A DNA stretch of 64,000 nt from Candidatus Nanoarchaeia archaeon (GTDB lineage: Archaea > Nanobdellota > Nanobdellia > Woesearchaeales > JANQNE01): the NCBI GenBank assembly GCA_028279725.1, contig JANQNE010000011.1, forward strand, positions 151,872 to 215,871. Reading direction: 5' to 3'. Below the pieces are notes generated by a model. It saw only the letters and a program-made list of their open reading frames with translations. It did not search any database and was not told where the DNA came from. The position numbers were made by a program, and so were the translations under genes. How positions within the stretch are numbered: position 1 is the first letter of the stretch; each line of letters starts with the position of its first letter. Below are positions 15,663 to 23,675 of the stretch, in pieces.

Positions 15663-16376
15663 ATGAGTGAACTAGTAGTAAAAAACAAAGAAGTTGTCGT
15701 GCCTGGAGAAGTGCTGGCAACTGGAATGGACTACCTACCTGGACAAGGAAGTTACAGGGAAGGAGACAATATTCATGCAAGCATATTAGGATTGGTGAAT
15801 GTTGATGGAAGAGCTATAAAGCTGATTCCGCTGAGCGGAAGATATCTTCCAAAAAGAGGAGACACAATAATCGGAAAAGTAATAGATGTTATGATGAGCG
15901 GATGGAGAGTTGAACTTAACTGCGCTTATTCTGCAATGCTTCCTTTGATGGGAACATCAGAATACATCATGAAAGGAGCAGATCTTACAAAGTATTTTGA
16001 TCTAGGAGATTTCATGGTTGCGAAGATAACAAATGTTACAAGCCAGAAGCTTGTTGACCTGAGCACAAAAGGGCCTGGTCTTAGAAAGCTTAGCGGCGGA
16101 AGGATAATGGAAGTAAATACACACAAAGTTCCGAGAATCATCGGAAAGCAGGGAAGCATGGTAAGCATGATAAAACAAGCTACTGACTGCAAGATAATCG
16201 TAGGACAGAACGGACTTGTGTGGATACTTGGAGAGCCAGACAATGAACTATTGGCTGTCAAGACAATCCAGAAGATAGAAAAAGAAAGTCATGTTAGCGG
16301 GTTAACTGACAAGATCAAAGAGTTTCTTGAAAAAGAGACTGGAAAGAAGCTTGAAGTTAACGTAAACGGTGAGTAA
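15663..16376 (+). CDS. rrp4: Exosome complex RNA-binding protein Rrp4
   Basis: 237 residues. N-terminal domain (VPGEVLATGMDYLPGQGSYREGDNIHASILGLV), S1 domain (PKRGDTIIGKVIDVMMSGWRVELN) and KH domain with a GKQGS-type loop (IIGKQGSMVSMIKQATDCKIIVGQNGLVW) are in the expected order. Rrp4 forms the cap that recruits RNA to the Rrp41/Rrp42 ring for 3'-5' decay. Start ATG follows AAAGGTGAAATAAA. It is separated from rrp41 by 2 bases, so translation is coupled. Confidence 0.96.
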   Translation: MSELVVKNKEVVVPGEVLATGMDYLPGQGSYREGDNIHASILGLVNVDGRAIKLIPLSGRYLPKRGDTIIGKVIDVMMSGWRVELNCAYSAMLPLMGTSEYIMKGADLTKYFDLGDFMVAKITNVTSQKLVDLSTKGPGLRKLSGGRIMEVNTHKVPRIIGKQGSMVSMIKQATDCKIIVGQNGLVWILGEPDNELLAVKTIQKIEKESHVSGLTDKIKEFLEKETGKKLEVNVNGE

Positions 16377-16378
16377 AA

Positions 16379-17092
16379 ATGGGATACGAAAAAAGAATTG
16401 ACGGAAGAAAAAAGTTTGAAGAACTAAGGCCGATCGAAGCAAAGGCTGGAGTGATAAAGAGAGCAGACGGAAGTGCTTACTTCAAGATCGGAAAGACAGT
16501 TGCTTATGCTGCTGTATATGGTCCAAGGGATCTTTATCCTAAGTTCATGCAGAATCCAAAGAAAGGAATCTTAAGATGTCATTATAATATGATGCCTTTT
16601 TCAGGCCAAGGAGACAGAGTAAGGCCTGGAGCAAACAGAAGAGCAAAGGAAATCTCAATGATAACTGAGAAATCACTGATACCTGTGATAAATCTTGAAG
16701 ATTTTCCAAACGCAGTTGTTGATGTATTCATCGAGCTGCCGCAGACAGATGCTGGAAGCAGATGTGCAGGAATAACTGCTGCATCAATCGCTCTGGCAGA
16801 TGCTGGCATAATCATGAAAGATATGGTCAGCGCTGTTGCTGTAGGAAGAGTTGATGATAAGTTAGTTGTTGATTTAGACTACAACGAAGAAGCTTATGAA
16901 GAGGGAAGAGCAGCTGCAGATGTACCTGTAGCATTTTTGCCTAATTCAGGAAAACTAAGCTTGCTTCAGATGGACGGAAACATCACAAAGGACGAGCTTA
17001 AGAAAGCACTAGAGATGGGAAAAGAAGCATGCAAAGAGATCTACGAAGTGCAGAAGAAAGCTTTGAAAGACAAATATCAACTAGGTGAGTAA
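16379..17092 (+). CDS. rrp41: Exosome complex exonuclease Rrp41
   Basis: 237 residues of the RNase PH family, the catalytic exosome subunit. The N-terminal KRIDGRKKFEELRPI and substrate motifs LRCHYNMMPFSGQGDRVRPG and IELPQTDAGSRCAGITAASIALADAG are present. The catalytic Asp is seen in VDLDYNEEA. It degrades RNA phosphorolytically from the 3' end in a hexameric ring with Rrp42. The GGTGAG Shine-Dalgarno is inside the end of rrp4. Confidence 0.96.
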   Translation: MGYEKRIDGRKKFEELRPIEAKAGVIKRADGSAYFKIGKTVAYAAVYGPRDLYPKFMQNPKKGILRCHYNMMPFSGQGDRVRPGANRRAKEISMITEKSLIPVINLEDFPNAVVDVFIELPQTDAGSRCAGITAASIALADAGIIMKDMVSAVAVGRVDDKLVVDLDYNEEAYEEGRAAADVPVAFLPNSGKLSLLQMDGNITKDELKKALEMGKEACKEIYEVQKKALKDKYQLGE

Positions 17093-17093
17093 G

Positions 17094-17867
17094 ATGGATA
17101 AAGAACTAAAAAATCACATTTCAAAACTCTTGAAACAAGAGAAGAGAATGGATGGAAGAAAACCACTGGACTTTAGACAGCCGATCAGTGTTGAATATGG
17201 TGTAAGTGCTACAGCAGAAGGAAGTGCTAGAGTAAAGATCGGAGAGACGGAGGTTATCGGAGGAGTAAAGCTTTCATTAGAAACTCCTTATGACGATACA
17301 CCAGATTCAGGAAATCTGATGGTGGGAGTAGAAATGCTGCCTATGTCAAACCCTGATTTTGAAGCAGGACCACCAAGCATAGACGCGATCGAACTTGGAA
17401 GAGTTGTTGACAGAGGAATAAGAGAGAGTAAAGCTATCGATACAAAGAAGCTGTGCATCGAAGAAGGAGAAAAGGTATGGGGTGTTATAGTTGATATCTG
17501 CCCTATCAATGATGCAGGCAACTTGTTTGATGCGTGTGCTCTTGCTGCAGTAGCTGCACTGAAAGACGCTAAGTTTCCGGAAATCAAAGATGGAAAGGTT
17601 GACTACAAGACAAAGACTGATCAAAGTGTGCCTTTGGCAACAATCCCTATATCTGTTACAGTCAGAAAGATAGGAGATGGATTTATCGTAGATTCTACAA
17701 ATGATGAAGAATCTGCAATAGATGCAAGATTGACTGTTGCAATCGATGAGAACGGAGAGCTTGCTGCAATGCAGAAAGGCGGAGATGTTGCACTGACTAT
17801 CGAAGAGGTTGATAAGATGGTCGGAATCGCTTTGGAAAAGGAAAAAGAACTAAGATCTAAGCTTTAA
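17094..17867 (+). CDS. rrp42: Exosome complex component Rrp42
   Basis: 257 residues, the non-catalytic RNase PH-fold partner of Rrp41. RMDGRKPLDFRQPISVEYGVSATAEGSARVKIG and VDICPINDAGNLFDACALAAVAAL are diagnostic. It lacks the catalytic Asp context of Rrp41 but contributes RNA-binding residues. The ATG at 17094 follows AGGTGAGTAAG; the in-frame GTG used by the ORF track is part of that Shine-Dalgarno. It is followed by rpoK after 10 bases. Confidence 0.95.
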   Translation: MDKELKNHISKLLKQEKRMDGRKPLDFRQPISVEYGVSATAEGSARVKIGETEVIGGVKLSLETPYDDTPDSGNLMVGVEMLPMSNPDFEAGPPSIDAIELGRVVDRGIRESKAIDTKKLCIEEGEKVWGVIVDICPINDAGNLFDACALAAVAALKDAKFPEIKDGKVDYKTKTDQSVPLATIPISVTVRKIGDGFIVDSTNDEESAIDARLTVAIDENGELAAMQKGGDVALTIEEVDKMVGIALEKEKELRSKL

Positions 17868-17877
17868 GGTGATAATA

Positions 17878-18087
17878 ATGGCTGAAGTTGAATTCACAAA
17901 ATACGAGAGAGCAAGGATGCTTGGAAGCAGAGCTTTACAGATATCTATGGGAGCTCCTTTTTTGATCAAACTGAATGATGATGATCTTAAGAAGATCGAG
18001 TATAATCCTCTTGAGATCGCTAAACTTGAGTTTGCAGAAGGAATAATCCCTATAACTGTAAGAAGACCGATGCCTAGTGAAAATTAG
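17878..18087 (+). CDS. rpoK: DNA-directed RNA polymerase subunit K (omega/Rpb6 homolog)
   Basis: 69 residues. The family core is complete: FTKYERARMLGSRALQISMGAP then NPLEIAKLEFAEGIIPITVRRP. Subunit K stabilises the clamp and the largest subunit of archaeal RNA polymerase. ATG 17878 follows GGTGATAAT with standard spacing. The last gene of the exosome operon; its stop overlaps the convergent coiled-coil gene by 4 bases. Confidence 0.92.
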   Translation: MAEVEFTKYERARMLGSRALQISMGAPFLIKLNDDDLKKIEYNPLEIAKLEFAEGIIPITVRRPMPSEN

Positions 18088-19094
18088 GCAACTTTTTTTA
18101 TTATTTCTTGTTCTTTTTGTTTTGGAAAAGGTATGATTTTTGATTTGTATTCTTTTATCTCTATACTATTCATAAGCCATCTTGCCTGACGTGCTAATCC
18201 TTTAAGCTTATTTTTGTACCTGTCTTTCAATTTTTTGTTCTTGATTATGTGGTGTATCATCTTATGGACCCTGTGGGATAAGATCGCTATATGATCTTCT
18301 ACTAATTCTTCTATGACTTTGATCTGAGGTATCCATGAGTCGTGAACCAGATGAGGAATCTGATTTACTTTTAGAACTTTCATCTGCTGCTGGACAAGAC
18401 TCTCATAGTTATCTATCTCTATCGTTGCCTGCCTAACTCTTCTGCATTTGATCCTTGTTGACATAGGACTTATCTCTTTAAGAGCTGCCAATGGATTTGA
18501 GACTCCTCTTTCCTGATATTGCAGTGTTGCATACATCTTTTTTGCTACTTCTCTGACCTCTTTCTTTACTTCATTTAGGAATCTGATAGAATGTTCTTTG
18601 TGCTGCTCTAGAAGAGCTTCGTTCGTGTGTTTTAGTGATCTTATCTTTTGGATCAGCTTGTCTGCATCATCCCTTTCTCTGTGTAATAGAGTCATTGCAG
18701 CTATGAATAAGTTGTATGAAGCGTCCATAAGGTCGTTTATATTATTAGTTACATCTTTTGAGTATCTTTTTGAGCTGTCTATGGCTTTTTTCTGCTGTTC
18801 AAGAAGTGTTTTTTGCCTTAGCATCAAAGATCCAAGATCTTTCATAATCTTTTCATTCTTTTTTGTCTTTTTGCCTGTTGCTTTTGATTTCTGGCTGTTT
18901 ATTGTCTTTAGGTTATTTTTCAGTTCTTTATCACTTCTGTTCTTTTCTTTCATGAAGTTTGTCAAGAACTTGATCATCTCTTCTATCTTATAGTATAGTT
19001 CGTTAAACTGCATAGAATTCTTCCTTATAATTATATTGGGATTTACTACCAAGTTTTTCCATTTGTAAAAAGGATGCTGCAATAAAAATCTCAA
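18084..19094 (-). CDS. Coiled-coil hypothetical protein
   Basis: 336 residues, almost entirely alpha-helical with long coiled coils (for example MLRQKTLLEQQKKAID and IRSLKHTNEALLEQHKEHS) and a strongly basic N-terminal region of Lys/Asn/Ser. No known family is recognised. The TTG start at 19094 is supported by AGGTGAT three bases before it and a TATA-like CTTTAAATA about 30 bases further upstream; an internal ATG at 19013 with AAGGAAG is the alternative. It may be a structural or nucleoid-associated factor, but nothing proves this. Confidence 0.65.
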   Translation of the reverse strand: MRFLLQHPFYKWKNLVVNPNIIIRKNSMQFNELYYKIEEMIKFLTNFMKEKNRSDKELKNNLKTINSQKSKATGKKTKKNEKIMKDLGSLMLRQKTLLEQQKKAIDSSKRYSKDVTNNINDLMDASYNLFIAAMTLLHRERDDADKLIQKIRSLKHTNEALLEQHKEHSIRFLNEVKKEVREVAKKMYATLQYQERGVSNPLAALKEISPMSTRIKCRRVRQATIEIDNYESLVQQQMKVLKVNQIPHLVHDSWIPQIKVIEELVEDHIAILSHRVHKMIHHIIKNKKLKDRYKNKLKGLARQARWLMNSIEIKEYKSKIIPFPKQKEQEIIKKVA

Positions 19095-19150
19095 CCTATC
19101 ACCTAAATAAAAATTAGGTTAAGTAGTATTTAAAGGTTTCTATGTGTTGT

Positions 19151-19242
19151 GAATAGCACGCTTCGTTCGCTTCTGTGTCGGCAGGAGAAGCAGATCTATT
19201 TTAATAAAGATCCATATCTGATGACTACGCTCGGTGCTATTC
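19151..19242. ncRNA. Copy B of the repeated stem-closed intergenic element
   Basis: Outer arms GAATAGCAC and GTGCTATTC pair perfectly. Inside them are the shared boxes GCTTCGT and ACTACGCTCG, and an internal hairpin beginning CAGATCTATTTT and ending ATATCTG. About 92 bases, between the divergent coiled-coil and DUF357 genes. Compared with copy C (36596), the A-T pair near the base of the stem becomes a C-G pair, a compensatory change. Confidence 0.65.
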
Positions 19243-19278
19243 GATAGAATTAAATAAAAGAAGCTGTTCACAGCTTTT

Positions 19279-19566
19279 ATGAGAGAAGTTACTGACGAGA
19301 AACTGGAGAAGTACTTTGATGTTACTGGCAGAGCTATAGCTAAAGTTAAGATAGTTAAAGAAGGGGAGGTGGATTTTGAATCTGCTGCTGAGGATTTCTT
19401 AGATATGGCTAAAAGGTATTTTTCTGATGCAAAGCATTTCAAGGAGAAAGGAGATATAGTTACAGCGTTTGCTGCTCTGAATTATGCACATGGATGGCTT
19501 GATGCTGGTGCCAGGCTGGGATTATTTGATGTAGATAGAGATAATGTGCTGTTTACTGTTGATTAA
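19279..19566 (+). CDS. DUF357 family protein
   Basis: 95 residues, all helical, matching the archaeal DUF357 pattern: [50 protein letters not shown]. The conserved [13 protein letters not shown] segment is the clearest marker. Function is not established for the family. Start ATG is directly upstream of [11 protein letters not shown]. It is convergent with a two-gene minus-strand unit whose terminator lies between the stops. Confidence 0.85.
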   Translation: MREVTDEKLEKYFDVTGRAIAKVKIVKEGEVDFESAAEDFLDMAKRYFSDAKHFKEKGDIVTAFAALNYAHGWLDAGARLGLFDVDRDNVLFTVD

Positions 19567-19579
19567 AAGAAAGAAAAAA

Positions 19580-19595
19580 AGCGCTTTTCAGCGCT
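19580..19595 (-). terminator. Intrinsic-type terminator hairpin of the small minus-strand unit
   Basis: AGCGCT-TTTC-AGCGCT forms a 6-bp GC-rich stem. Read on the minus strand it is followed by a T-rich tract (TTTTTTTCTTTC). It overlaps the stop of the 38-aa gene and lies just after the convergent DUF357 gene. Confidence 0.7.
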
Positions 19596-19710
19596 ACATT
19601 GCAACTTTCTGGAGATTCTCTTCGATTATGATGTTTCCTAAAGGATCAAGCTCCCAGTGGTAAAAGTCCCCAACCAAAAATTCATCATAGTTTTGTTCAT
19701 CGATTTCCAT
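19594..19710 (-). CDS. Small acidic protein (38 aa)
   Basis: Not in the ORF track. It encodes 38 residues (starts MEIDEQNYDEFLVGDFYHW) and is acidic. A GAGGTGAATGAG Shine-Dalgarno precedes the ATG, and it directly follows the 91-aa gene with a terminator after it. Real expression is likely from these signals. No family is recognised. Confidence 0.6.
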   Translation of the reverse strand: MEIDEQNYDEFLVGDFYHWELDPLGNIIIEENLQKVAM

Positions 19711-19720
19711 CTCATTCACC

Positions 19721-19996
19721 TCATGCTAGTTTGGCTGCAAGGCCTTCTGGCTTGTGCAGCTCATATTGTTCGCAATTTTTTATATTTGCGAATTCTCTCC
19801 CATACTCTTCCCATCTTCTCTCACACTCCATGGACTGTCTGTCATATTCTATGTCCTTGAAAAAATCATCAATCCCTCCTTTGATCTTACTTAGGGTGGT
19901 TGAGATATAATCTCCTATCATATCTAAGACCCCATATGCTGGTGTGTATCTCCCGTGCATCATCGCTGTTCCGTCATGATTTGCTGTTGTGTTCAT
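19721..19996 (-). CDS. Small hypothetical protein (91 aa)
   Basis: 91 residues with a strong AGGAGG ribosome-binding site 7 bases before the ATG. The sequence has a short Gly/Tyr N-terminal part (MMHGRYTPAYGVLDMIGDYI) and a charged helical second half (DRQSMECERRWEEYGREF). No known family. It is the first gene of a two-gene minus-strand unit with the 38-aa gene. The strong Shine-Dalgarno contrasts with the leaderless style of most neighbours. Confidence 0.6.
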   Translation of the reverse strand: MNTTANHDGTAMMHGRYTPAYGVLDMIGDYISTTLSKIKGGIDDFFKDIEYDRQSMECERRWEEYGREFANIKNCEQYELHKPEGLAAKLA

Positions 19997-20136
19997 TTTT
20001 TATTCCTCCTAGTTTGAGTTTTTCGCCAAAAAAACTTTTAATGATAGGTAGGCATAGCATTTATTAATGCATTATTAAAGGAAAATCAAGAACTATCTTT
20101 CATAAAGTTTAAAAAGGGTAAAAATAGGTTATTGTT

Positions 20137-20799
20137 ATGGCAAACACATACTTAGTGCCGATATGGTTTTTTGGATATGAAGTGTCTCTGGAATTGATCT
20201 TTGCATTGATCACTTTAGTGCTTAGTATCTATTCTTTCAGGATATTCAGATTATCTGAGCAAAGGCAGACTAAGTTCTTTGGGCTGGCTTTTGCGTTTAT
20301 ATCTGCATCTTATTTCTTGCAGTCTTTTGTGAGTTTAAGGATGATACTGAACGAGAATATCAATGAAGTGCTTAGCCTGGTTGAGATCAGTACGATAAAT
20401 AATCTTGGTTTGAGGCTGCATATGATGTTTTTTCTGATGGGATTAGTTACTTTAGCCTATATGACATTTAAGGTGAAGAGTGGGAAGACTTATGCGTTTA
20501 TGCTGATATTAGTGGTTGCTGCGATAATGATGAGCTCTTATGTTGTTTATCTGTTCCATCTGTTGTCTACTATATTATTAGCTTATGTGCTTACATACTA
20601 TTTATTTAATTACAGGAGGAAGAAAAAGAGGAAAAGAAGGAGTCTGCTTATAATAATAGCATTTGCGTTTTTGCTTATAGGAAGTATGGATTTTTTCTTC
20701 TCTTTCAGCACAAGCATGTATTATGTGATAGGGCATATGCTTGAGCTTGTTGCGTATCTTATTATCTTGATCAATCTTATAACAGTGCTTAGAAAATGA
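20137..20799 (+). CDS. Multi-spanning membrane protein
   Basis: 220 residues with six or seven predicted transmembrane helices (for example LELIFALITLVLSIYSF, AYMTFKV, FMLILVVAAIMMSSYVVYLF, LLIIIAFAFLLIGSMDFFFSF) and a basic loop RRKKKRKRRS. The family is not firmly recognised; archaea have many such proteins encoded next to winged-helix regulators. It overlaps the following regulator gene by ATGA, which indicates a shared transcript and probably a shared role, for example a membrane sensor with its regulator. Confidence 0.7.
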   Translation: MANTYLVPIWFFGYEVSLELIFALITLVLSIYSFRIFRLSEQRQTKFFGLAFAFISASYFLQSFVSLRMILNENINEVLSLVEISTINNLGLRLHMMFFLMGLVTLAYMTFKVKSGKTYAFMLILVVAAIMMSSYVVYLFHLLSTILLAYVLTYYLFNYRRKKKRKRRSLLIIIAFAFLLIGSMDFFFSFSTSMYYVIGHMLELVAYLIILINLITVLRK

Positions 20800-21071
20800 G
20801 TCCAAAAAGAGATAAACACAGAGTTGTGCATGATATATTGAAGGCGATCCGTGAGAAGAACGGAACGATAAAGCCGACGCATATACTCTATAGAGCGAAC
20901 TTATCTCACCAGATGATGGATGAGTACTTGAGAGATTTGATTTCTAAGGAATTCATTATTGAGAAAGTAGGTGATAGGGGTAAGACTTATGAGCTTACTC
21001 CTAGGGGGTTTGAATATCTGGGCAAATACAAGATGATAACAGAATTTATAGATTCTTTTGGTCTGGACTAG
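20796..21071 (+). CDS. Winged-helix transcriptional regulator (COG3432-like)
   Basis: 91 residues forming one winged helix-turn-helix: recognition helices KPTHILYRANLSHQMMDEYLRDLISKEFI and wing KVGDRGKTYELTPRGFEYLGKYK. The TYxLTxRGxxYL pattern is typical of archaeal COG3432-type regulators. It overlaps the membrane protein gene upstream and the convergent cbf5 gene downstream by 4 bases each. Confidence 0.85.
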   Translation: MSPKRDKHRVVHDILKAIREKNGTIKPTHILYRANLSHQMMDEYLRDLISKEFIIEKVGDRGKTYELTPRGFEYLGKYKMITEFIDSFGLD

Positions 21072-22054
21072 GTCATCTTTGGGTATGTGCCTGGCTCCAT
21101 GAAGACTTTTGATGTTTTTACTGCAACTCCTTTTTCTTTCTTTATGATGTCTTTTGAGATCATCTTTGCTGTTCCTACTGCGATCAATTCGTCTTTTAAT
21201 GACATTATCGCTATTGGATCATCTAGTTGTATGTCTGAATGTACTTTTACTACACCAGGTGTTTTTAGATCAGTTCCGTGGCATAGTGATTCTACAGTTG
21301 AGTCTAGGACCCATATTTTTGCTAGATGCTGTGTTGCAAATTCAATTGGGTGGATTATTGTTCTTATGAACTTGTCGTTGTTCTCTTCTTTGTGGTAATG
21401 GTATGCATCAGTGAGGTCTTGCAATGTTGTTAGTGTTGATTCGTTGAATAAGGCTGCTTTTGTTCTTCTTAGCTCTGCCATGTGTGCTCCAACTTCTAGT
21501 TTTTGGCCTATGTCATGGAGCAGTTTTCTTATGTAAGTTCCTGCCTGGCAGCCGATTTTCATAAGGATGTCTTGACCTTTGATTTCTATGATCTCTATGT
21601 AATAGATCTTCCTGAAACGCCACTGTCTTTTTACTGAAGATTTTATCGGAGGAAGCTGTTTTATCTTTCCTACGAATTCGCTGCAGATTTTTTTGATCTT
21701 GTTGGGATCTATCTCTTTATGCAGATGCATTATCGCTATGTATTCTTTTCCTGCTGTTAAGAGGGTTTGTACTATCCTTGTAGCTGCTCCTAGTGCAACT
21801 GGCAGAACACCTGTTACTTTTGGATCTAGTGTTCCTGAGTGTCCTCCTTTGTTTATGTGCAGTATTTTTTGGACATATGCACTGACTTGATGAGAAGTTG
21901 GTCCTTTTGGCTTGTCAATGTTGACTATTCCAAAGTTTATGAGTTCTTCTGTAGGTCTTTCTTCTGGTCTGCAGCCGTACTTATCACTAGTTGTTGCTTT
22001 TCTTTTCTCGAAGATCTCTCTTTCGGTCTTTTCAAAAGGAAGTAATGTTTCCAT
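21068..22054 (-). CDS. cbf5: tRNA/rRNA pseudouridine synthase Cbf5
   Basis: 328 residues. The TruB-family catalytic domain carries NIDKPKGPTSHQVSAYVQKIL and catalytic Asp motif GGHSGTLDPKVTGVLPVALGAATR; the C-terminal PUA domain (LCHGTDLKTPGVVKVHSDIQLDDPIAIMSLKDELIAVGTA) is present. Cbf5 is the catalytic subunit of H/ACA ribonucleoproteins and also modifies tRNA U55 directly. It follows the L31e gene in the same minus-strand direction after about 34 bases and probably ends that operon. Confidence 0.95.
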   Translation of the reverse strand: METLLPFEKTEREIFEKRKATTSDKYGCRPEERPTEELINFGIVNIDKPKGPTSHQVSAYVQKILHINKGGHSGTLDPKVTGVLPVALGAATRIVQTLLTAGKEYIAIMHLHKEIDPNKIKKICSEFVGKIKQLPPIKSSVKRQWRFRKIYYIEIIEIKGQDILMKIGCQAGTYIRKLLHDIGQKLEVGAHMAELRRTKAALFNESTLTTLQDLTDAYHYHKEENNDKFIRTIIHPIEFATQHLAKIWVLDSTVESLCHGTDLKTPGVVKVHSDIQLDDPIAIMSLKDELIAVGTAKMISKDIIKKEKGVAVKTSKVFMEPGTYPKMT

Positions 22055-22088
22055 AATAAGCTGTTAGAAATAAGTGATTTATAAAGGT

Positions 22089-22616
22089 TTACTGTTTTTT
22101 AGGAGCTGGTTTTGGCTTTTCTTCTTTTTTAGGTGTTTCTTTTGGAGCTTCCTTTTTTTCTTCTTTCTTTACTGCTTCCTCAGCTGGCTTCTCATCTTTT
22201 GCTGGCTGAGGTTTGTCTTCTTTAGGAGATTCTGTCTTTTCTGCTGGTTTTTCTTCTTTCTTATCTTCTTCTTTTGGTGCTGCCTTAACTCCAAGCTTTT
22301 CCATCAGTTCGTCTTTTTTAGTTTTCTCTACTTTCTCTATCTTCTTGAATTCTTCATATTTCTTTCCGAAAAGCTCTGCTTTAACAGTTCCGTCATCTTC
22401 TTTGATTGCTGTGACTTTGATGTGATGAGGGGGATTCTTTATCCCATGTTTCCAAAGATCTAAGTTTAGGAGTTTTCCAAGCTTTATGTTATCTGATTTC
22501 ATATGCTTGACTAAGAACTCTTTTATAGCTGTGACTGCTTTTTTTGCCCTCTTGTATTTAGGTGTTTTCAGCCACTCTTTCCTCAATGGAATATTGTAAG
22601 TTCTTTCAGTTGCCAT
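22089..22616 (-). CDS. rpl31e: Large ribosomal subunit protein eL31 with long charged tail
   Basis: 175 residues. The first about 85 are a normal archaeal L31e (TYNIPLRKEWLKTPKYKRAKKAVTAIKEFL, KLGKLLNLDLWKHGI, PPHHIKVTA). The remaining about 90 are low-complexity Lys/Glu/Pro/Ala (for example KPAEEAVKKEEKKEAPKE). Typical L31e is about 90 residues, so the tail doubles it. A 29-base stretch in the tail is identical to one in the S19e tail. L31e lies near the peptide exit tunnel. The ATG immediately follows the L39e stop. Confidence 0.93.
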   Translation of the reverse strand: MATERTYNIPLRKEWLKTPKYKRAKKAVTAIKEFLVKHMKSDNIKLGKLLNLDLWKHGIKNPPHHIKVTAIKEDDGTVKAELFGKKYEEFKKIEKVEKTKKDELMEKLGVKAAPKEEDKKEEKPAEKTESPKEDKPQPAKDEKPAEEAVKKEEKKEAPKETPKKEEKPKPAPKKQ

Positions 22617-22617
22617 C

Positions 22618-22791
22618 TTATGCCTTAGTCTTAGTTCTTCTCCAAGATCTCTTCTTCTGTGTCTTTCTGCCAGGGTGTACTCTTCTTCCTAGACCGAACA
22701 CTTTTGGAATTATCCAGAATGGTGCCCATTTTGTCTGTCTGCCTAACTTAGACAATCTTTTCTTTCTGCTTGGATGCTTGTATCTTGCCAT
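22618..22791 (-). CDS. rpl39e: Large ribosomal subunit protein eL39
   Basis: Missing from the ORF track because of its size. 57 residues, very basic, with the family sequence RKKRLSKLGRQTKWAPFWIIPK and HPGRKTQKKRSWRRTKTKA. L39e lines the peptide exit tunnel of the 50S subunit. It sits between PDCD5 and L31e, the conserved archaeal order, and its stop lies one base before the L31e ATG. Confidence 0.95.
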   Translation of the reverse strand: MARYKHPSRKKRLSKLGRQTKWAPFWIIPKVFGLGRRVHPGRKTQKKRSWRRTKTKA

Positions 22792-22792
22792 C

Positions 22793-23113
22793 TTAAATCC
22801 TTTTTATGTTAAATTCTTTTTTTTCTGTCTGTAATCTTGATAATAGGTTTTTGAGCATCGCGTCATCGACAGTCTTCAGCTGTCCTGCTTCGATGCCTTT
22901 GCCAAGCACAGCAATGATCTGCAGTGCTTTTTCCGGATGCGCTGATTTTATGTTTCCGTATCTTTCCAATGCATCTTTTGTAAGATGCTGCTTGATGATC
23001 ATCTCGACTTGTTCAAGCTGCTGCTGCAGTAAAGCTTCTTGCTGCATTGATGCATTTTGTTGTTCCTGCAATTGCTGCAATTTTCTTGCTTTTATCTGCT
23101 CTAGCTCATCCAT
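22793..23113 (-). CDS. PDCD5-related DNA-binding protein (TFAR19 family)
   Basis: 106 residues. A Gln-rich N-terminal helix (KLQQLQEQQNASMQQEALLQQQ) leads to the conserved three-helix core with HLTKDALERYGNIKSAHPEKALQIIAVL and the DDAMLKNLLSRLQ segment. Archaeal members are DNA-binding proteins of uncertain role found in the S19e-L39e-L31e operon, as here. Spacing to both neighbours is 1 base. Confidence 0.92.
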   Translation of the reverse strand: MDELEQIKARKLQQLQEQQNASMQQEALLQQQLEQVEMIIKQHLTKDALERYGNIKSAHPEKALQIIAVLGKGIEAGQLKTVDDAMLKNLLSRLQTEKKEFNIKRI

Positions 23114-23114
23114 T

Positions 23115-23675
23115 TTATTCTTTCTGAGGGGTTGGTTGTTCTTTTGGTTTTGTCTCTGCTGGCTTTTTTTCTTCTTTTGGTTTTTCTTTCTTTACTGCTT
23201 CCTCAGCTGGCTGTTCCTTTTTCTCAGGCTGAGGTTTTACTTTTTTTGTAGTCTTCTGTATCTCAACTGAAGCTTTGTCAAGGATAGATTTTCCTTTTCC
23301 TGTAACAACTCTTCCTTTGTGTACGCCAACTTCTCCTTTTTTTACCAACTCAGCTTGTTCAAGCTGCTGTAATATCTTTCTAAGTATGCTGCCTGATCCT
23401 TTTCTGAACTCTTCAGGCTTGTGACCACGGTTTTTCTTTCCGCCGTATTTGATTCTTAGCTTGCTAACTCCGATAGGACCTAGCTTGAAAACGCTTCTTA
23501 GAACTGCAGCTGATCTTGTGTACCACCAATCTTCCTGTGTAGGAGCTCTTTCCTTGTGAGTTCCTGTCTTTACGAAGGATGCCCATGCAGGCGGCTTTAT
23601 TGTGTCTATTGACTTTAGAGATTCAGCTACTTTTTCTACTAGTTTATTAGGATCAACTGAATATATACTAACCAT
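23115..23675 (-). CDS. rps19e: Small ribosomal subunit protein eS19 with charged tail
   Basis: 186 residues. The S19e core is normal (PAWASFVKTGTHKERAPTQEDWWYTRSAAVLRSVF, GPIGVSKLRIKYGGKKNRGHKPEEFRKGSGSILRKILQQLEQAELV). An extra C-terminal tail of about 40 Lys/Glu/Pro residues (KPKEEKKPAETKPKEQ) is attached. S19e sits in the head of the small subunit. It is the first gene of the S19e-PDCD5-L39e-L31e-Cbf5 operon, with AATAGGTGAAAATAA before the ATG and a TATA-like CCTTTATAAATAACC about 80-90 bases upstream, giving an unusually long leader. Confidence 0.94.
   Translation of the reverse strand: MVSIYSVDPNKLVEKVAESLKSIDTIKPPAWASFVKTGTHKERAPTQEDWWYTRSAAVLRSVFKLGPIGVSKLRIKYGGKKNRGHKPEEFRKGSGSILRKILQQLEQAELVKKGEVGVHKGRVVTGKGKSILDKASVEIQKTTKKVKPQPEKKEQPAEEAVKKEKPKEEKKPAETKPKEQPTPQKE

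Noticed and set aside
19200-19242. Hammerhead ribozyme (CTGATGA in copy B)
   Set aside because: The other required core elements (GAAA and a cleavage-site triplet in a three-stem junction) are missing, and CTGATGA is not kept in all copies.
22074-22463. 129-residue plus-strand ORF antisense to L31e
   Set aside because: Phe/Cys/Trp-rich translation is simply the complement of the Lys/Glu tail.
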